Positions 25,204-38,309 of a stretch of 64,000 nucleotides of DNA are shown here, one piece after another. Below the pieces are notes generated by a model. That model saw only the letters and a list, made by a program, of their open reading frames with translations, was not told the origin of the DNA and searched no databases. The stretch spans positions 124,001-188,000 of the forward strand of contig AZLU01000056.1 in NCBI GenBank assembly GCA_002224055.1, given 5' to 3'. The DNA is from Pezizomycotina sp. ARF18. Taxonomy: Eukaryota; Ascomycota. How positions within the stretch are numbered: position 1 is the first letter of the stretch; each line of letters starts with the position of its first letter. Made by a program: the position numbers and the translations under genes.

Positions 25204-27639
25204 TCATGCTTCCTCGATTAAAAGCATCGGCAGGTCGAGGCAGCACGGTGAAGGCATGCAATGCTGCCCTTACCGAACGCTCCATGCCTCTCCGGCGTTG
25301 GAGCAGGAGGCAGCGCCAGGTAAGCCAAGTCCTGAACCATGCGTGCCTCAACTGGAGTCGAAAGAACTCGAGTATTATGTTTGACGCGGCCGGATACGAG
25401 GGAGGTTCTGTAACTAACAACTCGATTGTATTCTCAAGGCCCTCGATCGATGCCCACAATTTCAATCAATGAAATGATGCGTCGAAGGCAAGCAGGACCA
25501 TCACCTATGATGCAGGGTCCTCCTCCTCAAATTACCGACAACCTCCCCTTCAAACTACGGACAGCCACAGCCGCCGCCGCCGAGCATGTCACAGCAGCAG
25601 CAGCTTCTATACCAGCAGCAGCAATGGCACCAGCAACAGATGATCGAACAGCAACGGTTAGCGTACCAGCAGCAGATGGCACAACAGATGCAGATGCACA
25701 ACCACAACCCGCAAGTACACCAGCAACAGCAACAGTACGCTCTCCCCCTCCTCCTAACCACATGCAGCCTCTCAGCAGTTCCAGCAACACCACAGTATCA
25801 GCAACCGCCGCCGCCGCAGGCTAGGCCCGGCGGTCCTCAGCAGCAGCATCAGCACTGGGCCAGCAACTGCCACATCAACCTCAGCAGGGCGTGAGACCAC
25901 CATTCCCTATGCCGACGCAACACGCACAGCAGCAGATGCCCAGACCTCCGCCGCCCCATCCGGACAACAGCAATGGCAACAAATGGGCCCTCCTCAAGCA
26001 CAGCCGAAGGCCCCAGGCTATCCATTCACCAAGCGGCTCCTCCACCGCCACCAAGGGCATTCCCACAACCGCCGCCGCAGCTTCGGCAGATGCTGAACCA
26101 GCAACCATTTCCGGGAGGCCAACAAGCCCGCCGCCTATGCCCGCTCTCCCCAGCCACAGCAGATCCCACGACCGCCGCCGTTTCCGATGGCATCGGCTCC
26201 TCCGCAACGGCAACAAGCTAGACTGCCCAGCAGATAAGATTGCCGCCACAGTCGGGACCGGTACAACAGCAATTGCGTACGCAACCTCCTATGCAACAAC
26301 AGCAGCAACAGTTGCAGCAGCGGCAGCAACAGGAACAGCAATTGCATCAGCAAATGCCGCAAGCACCACAACGTTTCCAGCCGCCGCGGAGTTTCGCGCG
26401 AAGGGGTTTGTAGGTGTCGTTCAGCAGGGATTGAATCTCAAAGAGCAGGCTAGCAAACCCTCGCCGTCGTACATGATGCCGCGTGCGCAGAATCAGCCGC
26501 CGCCGGCCTCGCAGACGCGTCGGCTAGTGCTGTAGCTGCCGCAACGATGAGGCGGCACGGCGTGGAAAGGGTGGAATCGGCTGCTGCTTCGCGTATCGCC
26601 GAACGGTTAGTGGGCCAGACCCAGCGCGGACCGATGACGCCAGCGGAAGCCGCCGCGGCAGCTAAGCGAGGCAGGCCGTTGGTCCGCAGGGGAGAGAACT
26701 ACAACGCTGGTGGCCCCGCCGGTGCTATGAAAACCTGGCAGGGTCAGAATAGGACGCCGGGTATGAACAGGCAGCGGGCGGATCCGGCGAAGGAGGCGGA
26801 GATGAGGTTCAAGAAGGTTATGATGAAGGGTACTCCCGGTAGTCGGCCGAATATGCAGCGCCAGCAGCAGCAGCGCCAGGGTATGAACATGAGGCAGGCG
26901 CCTAATATGGCGAGGCGCGCGCTAATGCGAACAAGCGCCGGATGAACGAAGTCCCGCCGCCGCCGAAGATGGAGGTGCAGGAGTACATCCCGGAGGAGGT
27001 TACTAGGGAGTCGCTGATGGGCAACATTCCCGCGATGATAACACGAAGGCCGGCGCCCGCCGTATCATCGAGGTTGCGGCCGAGCTTTGAACGAGCATCA
27101 GGTACGCACTTGGAGCGCGGCGAGCTGGCGACGATTGAATACCCGGAGGAGGAGGATCCGCGCTGCGAAAGTTGGGGCACGGGCCGCCTACGCTTTCATC
27201 AACGCCAGCTTACGCCGGAAGGGTGGAGTTCTCCGTGCTACGTCGCCCATGGAGCCGGGCAAGCTGGTGCAAGAGGTCAAGAGGCTCTCGCTGAAGAACC
27301 AATCGTACAGTAGAGCTGATAAGGTTGCCGTCGTGGAAACCGTCGAGAAAGAAGCTGACACCGCCCGCGAGGTCCAAGGCTGCTGCTACACCGACGAGAC
27401 CTAATCTTGCCCAGAAGAGAGTAAGGAGGGCTGCATATTGAAGCGTTCCCGCTGGTGGAGACCAATGTTGAAGACCGTCGAAGAAAGTTGGAACACGGCG
27501 AATACCGCCTCGGAAGCGGTACGCTTCCAAAGATAGTCTTATTGGTATCTTCAATTCGCGAAAGCAGCAAGCACCTTGAAGGATCATTTAGCTGCTCATA
27601 AGTCCAAAGGTTCACCTCTCAGGAAGCAAACTTTGTAAT
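25204..27639 (+). CDS. Gln/Pro/Met-rich low-complexity protein of unknown function
   Basis: I do not recognise this gene. GC content and codon use mark it as coding to about 27639. From 25586 it reads MSQQQQLLYQQQQWHQQQMI and continues as a long disordered region rich in Gln, Pro and Met to about 26390. A more ordered, basic part follows: FVGVVQQGLNLKEQASKPS, RVESAAASRIAERLVGQTQR, MTPAEAAAAAKRGRPLVRRG, KKVMMKGTPGSRPN, then MEVQEYIPEEVTRESLMGNI. Near 27160-27400 comes AAYAFINASLRRKGG and KLVQEVKRLSLKNQSYSRAD. A likely C-terminus is STLKDHLAAHKSKGSPLRKQ, stopping near 27639. The frame shifts at least six times, so no single open frame covers it. The start is uncertain: a candidate ATG is at 25204, and a GTAAGC at 25320 could be a donor. 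Gln-rich proteins of this type are often transcription or RNA-binding factors, but that is only a guess. Confidence 0.5.
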
Positions 27640-27984
27640 CGTGCCCTTTTTCTTTTGTTCTTTAGTATAAATTTGGTTTATAATACTGTAAATATGGAAC
27701 AGTCATCGTAGAAAAAAAATCGCTGCAAGCTCGAAGGGCAAAAAGGCTGGATAGGTTTTGCATCCTCTTGTACATGTTTTTATGCATTTTTTGTTTTTGC
27801 TTTCGCTTACACAAGGCCATTAAATACTACTTTTCCTATTTAATTGGTAATGCCGCGCTTCTATCAATAGAAAAAAAGAAACGAATGATATCTAGAAATA
27901 CATTTTCAAAGAATAATCTACAAGTATTTTTTCTCCACATCACCTTCAACATGAAAATACCACCCTTCAAAGAGAACCCCAAAA
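27640..27984. other. Short convergent intergenic region
   Basis: About 345 bases of AT-rich DNA between the ends of two converging genes. It should contain both polyadenylation regions. I see no other structure in it. Confidence 0.6.
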
Positions 27985-28742
27985 CTACCCCTCAATCATC
28001 TTCTCGTACGTATCGCAGATCTTCTTCATCTCCTCCTCCGCATTACCCAGCATCGTCAGCGTCTCCTTCTCCGCCCTCTTCAATACCTCCTTCTGGTAGT
28101 CCTTCTGCTTGGCCCTGAACTCTTGTGCGTGTCCCGCTTTAGTGTGTCGAGCTTTAATTTTGCACTGTTGAACATCTGCTGCACCTCCTTCGCGGACTGC
28201 TGCCGCGATTCTAACCGTCGGTGGCGGAATTTCTACGCGCAGACGTGGGAGTCGAAGTGTGCTGCGCGTTCATGCCGAGGATTTCCATTACGGTAGCGGC
28301 GACGAGGTCGACGTACTACATTTCCTCCGGTCAATTACCGTTCCAAATTTCAGAGCAGGAAAACATAAACCTGGGAGAGGTGATAAATCCCTCGGCTCAT
28401 GCACAGTAATCATAACCTCCTTCCCGTCTTCTGCGCAACATGCGCAGCTCCTTCAACCTATGCTTCTCGCTTCGCAATCTTCCGAACTCTTACTCCCGGG
28501 TGCTCCCCATGCTGCTTTACGTTTTGCTGGTACTGCTCGTTTATCTCCTTCGTCGATTTTTTCAACTCGACTGTTAATCTTCGAAGATTTTCGGGTCTAT
28601 TTTACCAGCGAACGAGCGCGCGCGGGATACTTCGTCTTTGAAGCGGGTTGTTATGGATGTTATTGAGGAATTGAAGTTTGGAGTGGTTGAAGATGTCAGG
28701 TTTGTTTGTGAGGGAGTCGGTGGAGGGGTCGGGGGGTGTCAT
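27985..28742 (-). CDS. Small coiled-coil protein, unknown function
   Basis: I do not recognise this gene. The likely start at 28742 reads MTPPDPSTDSLTNKPDIFN, followed by TTRFKDEVSRARSFAGKIDP and TVELKKSTKEINEQYQQNVK, which look like a helical coiled coil. Then comes EDGKEVMITVHEPRDLSPLP, a probable intron of about 75 bases (ending just before YVDLVAATVMEILGMN, near 28317) and a second helical part, QQSAKEVQQMFNSAKLKLDT and KQKDYQKEVLKRAEKETL, ending KKICDTYEKMIEG. The protein is about 220 residues. At least four frame shifts interrupt it, so exact boundaries are uncertain and the start could lie further upstream. The charged heptad-like pattern would suit a kinetochore, spindle or meiotic chromosome protein, but nothing in the sequence proves this. 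Confidence 0.5.
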
Positions 28743-29590
28743 GCGGGGAGGTCTTTGTTGGAGTTGGATTTTTGGGGTTGTTCTTTTTGTGCAGGGAGGG
28801 CGTGGAGGAGAAGGTTCGCTGGGAGGGGGGAGGAGGAAGGGAAGGCGGAGGGGGGAGCTGTTGTAGAAGCTGTTAGTCGTGATGCTAGATGTCAATTGTA
28901 CTGAGTTGAACTCACATGTTAGTCTGCAGCGGTGCTCGCGCGACAGTGCGCCCTGCGTTGCCGGTGATGCATTCGAGCCATTGAGCCTCGTAAGGCCACG
29001 GCGGCTAGGTTTGATATCGCGTCCTCTGCATTGTCGAATTCTAGACGTGAATCGTCGTGTGTGCGATAACGATGGATAGCTCGAGCTGCAGCGAAGGTGG
29101 GCTTTGGAGGTTAGTGGAAATTTTGAGGTTTCACAAAATTTCTGGTAGCGAACGTTACCGAGAAAAAATTTTCGGTTGTAACGGAAATTTGGTATACAGA
29201 CGACAACCTCCACCAAGTTGAGATCACAGAATATTTGGGGAACTCTGGTAGTTTCTAGATCACGAGAAACGAACTATACTTCATATTGATTTTATTTCAT
29301 GTTTATTCAGGCGCTTAGTAGACCTATGAATCCATAACGTTGCCTTATTTTTCCCCTTTTTTTCTTTTTTTTCCTTGAGAAAAAATAAAATAAAATAAAT
29401 AAAATAAAAATAGACCTCACCACCGAGTTATAATAATAATCAATGTCAAATAAACAATATAAGTACAAACTCCCATACTATCAAATCACGCAAAACACAA
29501 CTCGTTCGTAAATTTTAAATAAACTGTAAAGTTTCTGGATAAAAAATATCTAGGTAACTATAAATTATTTACGCTATATAATCATTTATA
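28743..29590. other. Upstream region of the coiled-coil gene
   Basis: Presumed promoter and 5' region. The minus strand stays open from 29216 down to 28602 (204 codons). The part above 28742 shows no clear codon bias and is probably chance, though an upstream extension of the coiled-coil gene cannot be excluded. A simple AAAAT-type run is at 29380-29410. Confidence 0.4.
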
Positions 29591-31204
29591 CCAGAGACTT
29601 CTTGACGCTCTTAGCTATCGTCCTGTTGGTTTTGTCTTCTAGTCTGATACACATACGATACTATGTAATACGACCGCCCATAAACTGCCTGAAAATTGAT
29701 AGTGAAGTGGCCGTTGTTCGCATATGGATCCGAAGATCCCATAACGGTCTAATTAGTGTAACAGGCAGAATTTTATAAGAAAACAACAATTCGATCACAT
29801 GTCTTAGCCTTCTCGGGCAACCGCCGTCATGCATAACAAACAAGTTGTATCAGCGGACATCGCATGAACCCGACAACTTTAAAACATGAGATGGAACGAA
29901 TAAGAGAGCTCGCAGAGCACAATCTTCATTGATGAGTTGGTTAATGGCCGGATAATCGAGACAACTCATAGATCCAAAAGTACAAACGCCATACTAGATG
30001 AGATTTCCCGCGACGTAAATGTCGGTCATCGGTCTAAAGCTATCGACACATTCATCGCAATAACATCGATAGTTCTGTTCTCCCACGAGCGATATTATTC
30101 TACCTTGTAGAACATAGTAAACGTATAACAGCTATGATGTTGCGAGCCTCTTAGAGTAAATTATCGGTGGACCATGTCCCCATAAACGATGCTATGAAAT
30201 GTTTCTGACAGAACTCGAACTTATTCCAGATTATAATTCAAACCCACCCATGACAGCCTGTTTTTATATCTCAGCATTACTGAAGTCGGCAAGCAGAAGA
30301 TCTGGTATATTAAGTAACTTGTATTTCAAGTCCCACATCGACTATTCATAAACCAAAGATGGAGCAATTACATCGTAGGCTTCATTCAGCGCCTCGAAGA
30401 TAAACCCGTTTGAGCTAATCACGAACTGTACTATTTTCATTAGTAAAAGTAAACGTTACCTTTTATACAAATAAAAGGAAGCAGAGGGTGGCCCGCAGCC
30501 TAACGAATGAATTTCAGCTGAACCACAGTATCTCGATAACAGGTTGGAGCTTTGAGGATAGGCTCCTTTAGCTCTACCAAAGAGTGCTTGGGCTAGCTAT
30601 CCGCTATATGCGCAGCCGCAACCCTGTTTCTTGTCAGTTTACGATAAGATACCATGTCCTCACGAAGCGAAACATTAAAGATTCAAACTGCAACGACGCA
30701 ACATAGCAGTTCGAAATTGCCCCAGATATGACATAAACTAGAAATAGAATTCCGTACGCTAGATAAGACGTGCTGGGTGATGGGTCATTAAGAGTGGGTG
30801 TAACTGTACATGTGGCGTTCGTCACAGAACAACCTTATAGCCCAAGTAGTTACGAAATCTAGGTTGGTAGAGATTCAAAGCCAAGGAGGGGGAACCGGCG
30901 GGATTGGTCTGATCAACTGGAACGTTAAGGAAATACAGAAATTCGCTCGTCGATACTTCAGGCCGACGATCCAGACAATATAAGATGTAAGGGATTTTCA
31001 CATCAACAGCAAGGTATAATTTTTTGGGTCTACTCGCGGTAGCAAGAATTTGTCTTATATCTTCGCTTGCTGAACCTGAATCTCGACAGGTTTTTAGGAA
31101 TTCTACACGTCAGGATACCGAAAAGAGAAATTTGATTAAAGACAAGACAGAATTTGCGCATAAATGCGGGATTACCAAGTAAAACTTGATGATTCCTTTT
31201 AAAG

Positions 31205-31216
31205 CCCCCCCCCCCC
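31205..31216. repeat. Poly-C run
   Basis: A run of about a dozen C, unusual because nearly all other homopolymer runs in the window are A or T. It lies inside fossil stretch B. Confidence 0.85.
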
Positions 31217-32240
31217 AGTGAATCTAGTCTCCCACAACTTATCCATACCATTACTACGCAATTGAAAAGAAATAATGACCTCAGATAGTCCAGAGGATGA
31301 ATCTTCTACAATGATATAGGTCAAGTAGTATCGTGTAATCTTTATCACCGATCCATACTTGATCTTTCCCACTAACAATGGCCCAAACACCTTCGCATAA
31401 ACCGGTAGCAACGTATGCTTTACGCCACCGTTCTGCAGTCTTCGTAGCCCACGGGTGAACGCTATTTGCTTCTTTTAATTAGAATGGTTCATTTCGAAGA
31501 CGCGGAAGCGATTCATAAACCACAAGCAGCAAATGTGCTTTTACAAATAAATGATACGGAAATCGAGAACCAGACCTGCTGAGTCCTAGAAGCAAGAAAT
31601 GCTTGGGACTTCAAACCATAAACTTCACAAGCAAGAAGAGCCGGGTATATTCTACGGGGTTTCTCCTTTACTCGAGTTACATTAAAGGACATGATATTCG
31701 TCAATCTCTTTAACGCAATCCTTTGGAAACGATTCTCGGAATAGCTGAGGCGTAAGAGTCGAGATTCCCTTTTTGTAAATTATCTTCATTCTAGCATGGG
31801 CTAGCTAAGATAGCGTAAATATATGCTTCCGTTGGAATTCCTCAAGTCAAGACAAAGATGATTCCCTCATAGAGTTTCTAAGCAATACTTTCGAAAGATG
31901 AGAACGTAGCTTCACCTTCAATGTTCATGGTTTTTCCTCCTGCGAGAGAGGCTGGGTATGAGACAAGTTTTGCCACCTGATCTGGACCCTGCTTGATACA
32001 AACTATTTGGTCAAGGTGTTCTACGCCTCTTTAACTCCGAACATATAAACGGATCTGCGTATCAGTCAAGCAACCTCGGAGAGAATAAGCGAGAACCTCC
32101 CATTCATGACTTTCGCAATGCTGTGCTAGTATCATCAGGCCAGAGATCCGATCAACAGCATGGCACGGTATATTTCTAGAATCCTTAGCATATCCGACAC
32201 CAGATAGCTCAGCCTATTCCATGGTAGGATTACCCGTAGT

Positions 32241-32277
32241 GCTCTCTCTCTCTCTCTCTCTCTCTCTCGCTCTCTCT
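32241..32277. repeat. (CT)n microsatellite
   Basis: A nearly pure CT dinucleotide run in fossil stretch B. Read on the minus strand it is a GA run, like the one at 19643-19694 in fossil A, and the flanks share the short string GGAATAGGC downstream. Confidence 0.9.
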
Positions 32278-35200
32278 AGGCAAATTTCGAACTTTCCATA
32301 AAGCTAGAAAAATCTTAGAGAGGGGAGAAAGAAATCATGGCTGTTATAGAACTTTGACCCGATACTTTCCCACATCTCGTAAAAATCCCCGGACTGCATC
32401 TACGTGGTTTTGTAATGAAACACGCAACAGAATGGGACCTACAGCAAAATCGAAGGAGGCCGGCAGAGGTCCCGCATCATAAGTACTTAAGTAATTACAA
32501 GTCGCTTCTAATGTCGTTCGACGATCGTCCTTATTTACTGCTTACATACACAGGCGGCATCATAGCAGTCTCACCCTGGGTCAAGGTTTGTTTCAATATT
32601 GATATAAATGTACGAACTCGTGTATCAGTTACTTAATATTCTTGGAGTCTCAGTTTCCTTCGCGCCGTCCATCAAATGTTTAATAATAGGAGGAGACAAC
32701 GGCTGATGTTTATAATTGATTTTATAATTTGATCTTTTATCCGTGTCAGGAGTATTCAGTAAACAGTAAAATATTACCAGTCCTAAGAAGTGAGGTATTT
32801 ATTTTCTTTTATTTTATTTTTCTTTCTGCTATAACTACTTTGCTACTCGGTGACACTAAAATTTATTTTGTACCTATACTACTTTTTTAATTTACCACTA
32901 CTAGCCGGTTCGGTTCGAGAACAATTTTCAAGAATCATACGTAACTATAACGATCCGAAACGTCTATTACGACCTCAGATAGGTTTTAAGAGCGTCTAGA
33001 AGAAGCTAGAAACCCTACCGACGATAATAACTGTATTCACAACAGGATATGTATCTGTCACAGCTTTTATCTTTGACTTGTACGAATAACACCTCAGCAG
33101 CTCTTGCATATTTAGGCTACGAGGAAATAGCTGCGTTAAGCATAAAAACCGGAGATTCATCACCATCAACGCCCCTCATTAAAATGAGTTAATCCTCCAA
33201 GACAACCCTGTTGCCAATGATTTCCATTGATTAATTAATATTACAGCGGCTGCGGGTATAGGAGACCGTTTGCGATTTCATGCAGTGATATATGGGCGCC
33301 TTGAATTATTTGAATTAGGGTTGAAAAGGTTGGCCTCGCGCTCTCAAGGGAGAGAGAGATAAAGCAAAGTGCGATCTCTGTAAAACTAAGGAATCTAAGC
33401 AATCGTAAAGTGTTCCTTCCTCTCTTTCCTTTGGTTAACGATACTCAGTGAGTACGGAAGACCTATCATTGGGGTGGATCTTGCATGCCACCGATAACCT
33501 CGATAATTCCTACGATGCTGCTGCTACTCCTAATAATTAATTTATTGATGCTTCGGTGAAGGTTTCTTGTAGATGCATAATTCTTAGGCATGCTATGCGG
33601 GAATTATCAGCGGTTACAGAGCGAAAGGGGTTCTCCCGTGCAATATAAAAATCGAAACCCCAGGAGAGTTTTCATATGAGGAGAAGGAGACCACCGGATA
33701 TGTACGACTAGCATGACGCTGCTCGCTTGATAATATCCAATGCACCTTGAAGAACGATGACGCATAGACTACGCTAGCGCTATCGAAAGTACGATCACGA
33801 AATAACCACCATTGGGATCTAATAGGTAGGATTCAGTATTCGAGCTCCGAAGCAACAGGAATATAGAGCGAGCCGTGAATCCAGATGCGGATATCGAGCA
33901 GAGAATAGATATGTAGGCGACGGATGATTTTGTATTTACATGTATCATGAGGAAGACGCACACGATTCCTATAACCTCATATCAGACTACCATGGACAAA
34001 CAGCAGTAGTTCTTTCGGTTCTCATAATCCCCGTAATTCAATGTGTAGGGTAAAGCGTATCCGAAGGTTGGTGTAGTCGGTGTCACAGTGAACCTTTCCT
34101 ATGGCCCAGGAAACAGGTCTGATACTACAAAAACAACACGAAGCAATAGTTACAGTCCGCATAGTTGCAACACAGTAACTTTCGTAAACAGGCGATCGCG
34201 ATAATAAAATTCCACTTACTTTGAAACAATCGAGATCGAGAGAAGCTCGAGAACTTCGGATATTATCGGTTGAAATCGAGTAAGAATCGCAGCTTAGTAG
34301 AGGATAGATCTCTTCACCACAAACGCCCTTTTTCCGCTAACATTGAGAACTTCCGACGGCAAGCGGCATCTCATAAATCTAAATAAAATAAACGACTTCA
34401 GCTATCTGGATAATATATTACCTTATCCTTGACTGCAGGTACGCCCCCGAACGTCTGGTCGGCCCATGCATAGTCTCTACAGTTATCAAGTAAAGTCCAT
34501 GAAGAGCTACTCCTCCTCTCCACTCGATCAACCTCTTATATATTCAAATCCGTCTAGTACACGAGAAGCCATTATTATAGCGCAAATATCGCGTTTTCAA
34601 GATAGAAAAGCGGCAACACCTCGCTAAATAACACGGAAGGCAATAAAACGCCATTTCCGCCGCCACCCCGGCCTCATAGATTAGACGTCTTTCCACTACA
34701 GCCAACATATCATCTGCTTTGTTCTGAATGTCGGCAACTATCAACAAGCGCTATAAAGTACGAAATTTCTGCGCCAGTCACTACGCATATCTGCTTCACA
34801 AAAGGCACATGCTATAGCAATAAGACAAGTTATCACAATCGGTGCTCAGCTCAAGGATCTAATATATCGCTAAAGAGAAATTTACATCATATTACCCATC
34901 AATCATTAGATTTGAGACCCTACTATCATACGCCTAGTAACTAAATTTTCTGCGTGGTGGATGAAAGCGCACTTTCATCCGGATACCCAAAAGCGATATA
35001 TCAGTTTAGGAGAAGATGCGGGTCTTGATACGTTAGAACTCATAAAAACGGCCATGTTAATCGAAAGGAAAGGTGATAATCGAACTCCAATGTTAATTAT
35101 GCCTAGAAAAACGAGAACCACGTAAACCTTAAGCGGGCGTTCAAAGAAGTGCAGGCGAAAGGCTGATGCCTCGACGGGCATACATCGAGAGTGTAAAGTG

Positions 35201-36990
35201 ATCAACATACACACCAGAGTGAATCTATTGAGTATAGACTTTCCGCTTCGCTATATATTAGCCAGTCTGTTTTAAACGCATCAGGACGTCATCGAACCTT
35301 ACTTCCAGCTACGATACAAGTATCTATTCGCCCGAATATTTACAAAAAGAGAACGCGAAACAAGAGAAGGGTACGTACAGCATACAAGAAGACAGATGGC
35401 GGGCTTGGATTCCTATTTATCTAGCTGCGAGCTGCAAGGTAGCTTTGGAGATGCAGTCCCCATCGCGCATACAGCAGTCATAATCGCAGCGGCACCTGCA
35501 TCTCCATTATTAATGTGTTATGACGAGGAAGAGGTCGAAGCGAATACGCTTAAAAAGTCGTACCAAATTATGACGCCTTTCTAGATAGAAGTGCCTCGGT
35601 ACGTTCCCCCAAACGCATACTTTATAGGAACCCAGCGATATCTCATAAATTTCACCAAAGTAAACTCGCTCGCATAAAAAGTAAATTGCGATGAGCTTCT
35701 TCACCTGAGCTTTGAAAACGTCGGAAGGTCGTCTAATAGCTTAGCTCGCCTTTAGAAACCTTTCCTGTAGTCGACTAGTCGCATACCCAGCCTCTGCCAT
35801 ACGACTAGGCCGGATGACAGCACTACGGAGGCCAGGTGCATGGTCATAATCTACACGCAGTTATGAGAAACTACGCTTGATTCGACAATATCATAAACCA
35901 TTACGTGTACATCACACGTACATCGCCTTATAACAACCGCCCCTCAACTACCAGCCATAAGCAAAGTTGTCAAGAATCAATACCAGTGTTAGTTTTAGCG
36001 ATTAAAAGGCCTATTTCATCGAATGTGCATAATATAAACCGACTACGTCTATCTTCACTTTCATTTAGGAGCTTACATTGTATATTGCTCCGTATAGCAC
36101 AGTCCTCATATACGAATATAGGCGTAATGCTCACACTTTACCGGTTACTACGCCAAGTTTCTCCGGATGAGAACCCCGTTGTAATGTGATACGCAGAATA
36201 TTGAAATGCAGAAGCGCACTACCATAGTCGATCATTAGATGGCCACGATTTGATGGGTTTGTGGTCGTAAGCGAGTGTGATTTTATATTCTCAATAAAAG
36301 ACCAGAATGTAGTTACGCTGGCATGTACAAGTCGTGATAATAATCTCAATTTAGGAAGCGATTCGCAGCATCACTCATAAGAATCCCAAAGAGAAAGGAA
36401 CTATCGTGAACTTGTCACCAACACGACACTTTTCAGGTTCTCAGGTCATATTCTCGTGAACAACCCTTCCGATGAAACCGTGTCCTCAAACAAATTTGCC
36501 GCAGCGGCGAACTTTCAATCCATAAATGGCCGTTGGGAGACGTGGCGTGAGAAAGCGGGCCGTAAGACTCGGAAACCCCTGTAATAATCGCGAGTAGGAG
36601 CTTAGTGGATTACGTTGTGTACATAATCCGCAACGCAACTCAACTTTCTTTCTTTCTCACAGACCTATCTGATAAATCAGATGATTTAACGGTCGCGCGC
36701 AAAAGGATAGAAATTTGAAGGTCGCTGAATTATTACCAGGTCCAAGCTAAGTAGTAAATAAGATTTTGATGGCATGATATCGGCACACTCCGAACACTCT
36801 GCAAACAGCAAAGCGAAGGGGAAAGTTGAGAGCCTTAAATATTTTTATCACAACGTGCAGATGCATGGAAAATGAAAGAAAGGGGTAGACGTCGAAGGCC
36901 TTAGTAGCTGAATGTATGTGTACCATGAAATCAGTTGAACTCAGGAATGAACGTTTTCTCAATATTTAATTCGGATAGATATTCTCCTGG

Positions 36991-38309
36991 TTACGTTGCT
37001 GTTTTCCCGTATTTTCTCCATCGCCACGGACTTCCGTTCACCGAAAAGACTGTGGCTTCTAGAAGAACTTGCCAATGAATTAACCAGATTTGTAAGAAGA
37101 TAGCAATGTATGTACTGTAAGAAATTTATAGCCTATTAATATTTGGGAAACAGGGTCCAGTGTGAATGCAGGTACAGCAGAATACAAATGAGATACAATT
37201 ACCCTCATACATCTTTGTATTGCACAATATGTACCTCGGATGTTCCCCTGCTGATGTGTAACACCCATGCCTTACCTTGCGCCCCCAGTAACAGCTCCTT
37301 CCATAAACACCTACTCCGCTGTTCGAGACTTCTTCTGGCTTCTGGCTTCTAATTCGCCCTTTCTTCTTTTCTGTCTCCGAGTCCCGCTCCGCTGTCTGAA
37401 TTATTGCTAATACAAAGCGGCTTCTTCGGGTCCTTTTTTTTTTAAAAAAAAAAAATTTCTCTTCTCTCCTTTTAATTGCGAAGTGAACAGCTAATAATGT
37501 AAGACATGTAAATCTGGCTCTAAAGGCTCTCTCTTGTTCTTTCTCTATCAAAAATAGCAGCAAATAATAGATCATTCCATCTCCATCCTTTCTTTTATCC
37601 CTCTCTTTCCACCAATTTTATCTGCATCTTCCCCGGAATAATAACTCTCTCCTATTTCAGCACTGCATCAAGGGAAACAAGCAGCTTGTATTTTCGAAAG
37701 AGAATAAGTGGAAAGCGGTGGCGCCTAGTTAGCAAAGGCAAAAGGTTTCCTTCATTGGGTCGTATTTGCTGTCGTGAGGCTACTACAGTAGTGGTAGCAG
37801 CTTTTGTAAGAGAAAGGGAGGCTTGGGTGGTCTAGACAGGCCAAAAAGGTTCCAGCCAGATTTCATATATTTTTGTTAGGAAACTCTGTATAAGGCCATT
37901 TTTATTATTGATTATTTCCAACCATCTCTATTTTTTGATTATTTTTTTTATCGTACGACTCCTCACCGTGATAAACTCTACTCCTTTATAACTTCCTCCA
38001 TCTGGACATTCTGGCATCAAGAATTATCATCATCAAACCATTGGAAAAACCGTTTATTCATCAATTGGAATCGATCACCCAGCTAATCGCAGTTGTAGCT
38101 GATCGACCATTATATTCCCAGCCATCCTCATGCAGCTGAGAGCGGCATAAAATACCCATTCAAAAAGAACACATAATCCACCACCTTTTTTTTTTTTAAC
38201 AAAGCAGCCGAACAACGAACAAAGCTTCAGCAACGAATTAGCGATTTGGCCGTCTAACTAAAACCACGACTGGAGTGGACATCATATTCTCTCTGTCTCT
38301 AGCTTTATC
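36991..38309. other. Upstream region of ERO1
   Basis: About 1.3 kb without a supportable gene. It presumably holds the ERO1 promoter and 5' UTR. It includes a small CTTCTGG tandem repeat near 37330, a T10A11 hairpin-like pair at 37433-37454 and a T-run near 38186. The 149-codon minus frame at 37126-37575 lacks codon bias and is probably chance. Confidence 0.5.

Larger units (their letters stand above)
29591..36990 (-). mobile_element. Decayed stretch, probably Copia-like retrotransposon remnants (fossil B)
   Basis: About 7.4 kb with no gene, densely stopped in all frames, with near-even base use and almost no long A/T runs. The plus strand is A/C-rich, so the minus strand has the same G/T bias as fossil A, which suggests the opposite orientation. 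On the minus strand, 31033-31134 resembles the end of Copia integrase (FG......IPK....RF...R). It is heavily broken, with dozens of interruptions. It is longer than one Copia element, so it may combine more than one insertion. No terminal repeats were identified. It appears old. The family call is tentative. Confidence 0.42.

Noticed and set aside
37126-37575. 149-codon open frame on the minus strand upstream of ERO1
   Set aside because: Low-complexity Lys/Phe-rich translation across homopolymer runs and no known similarity.
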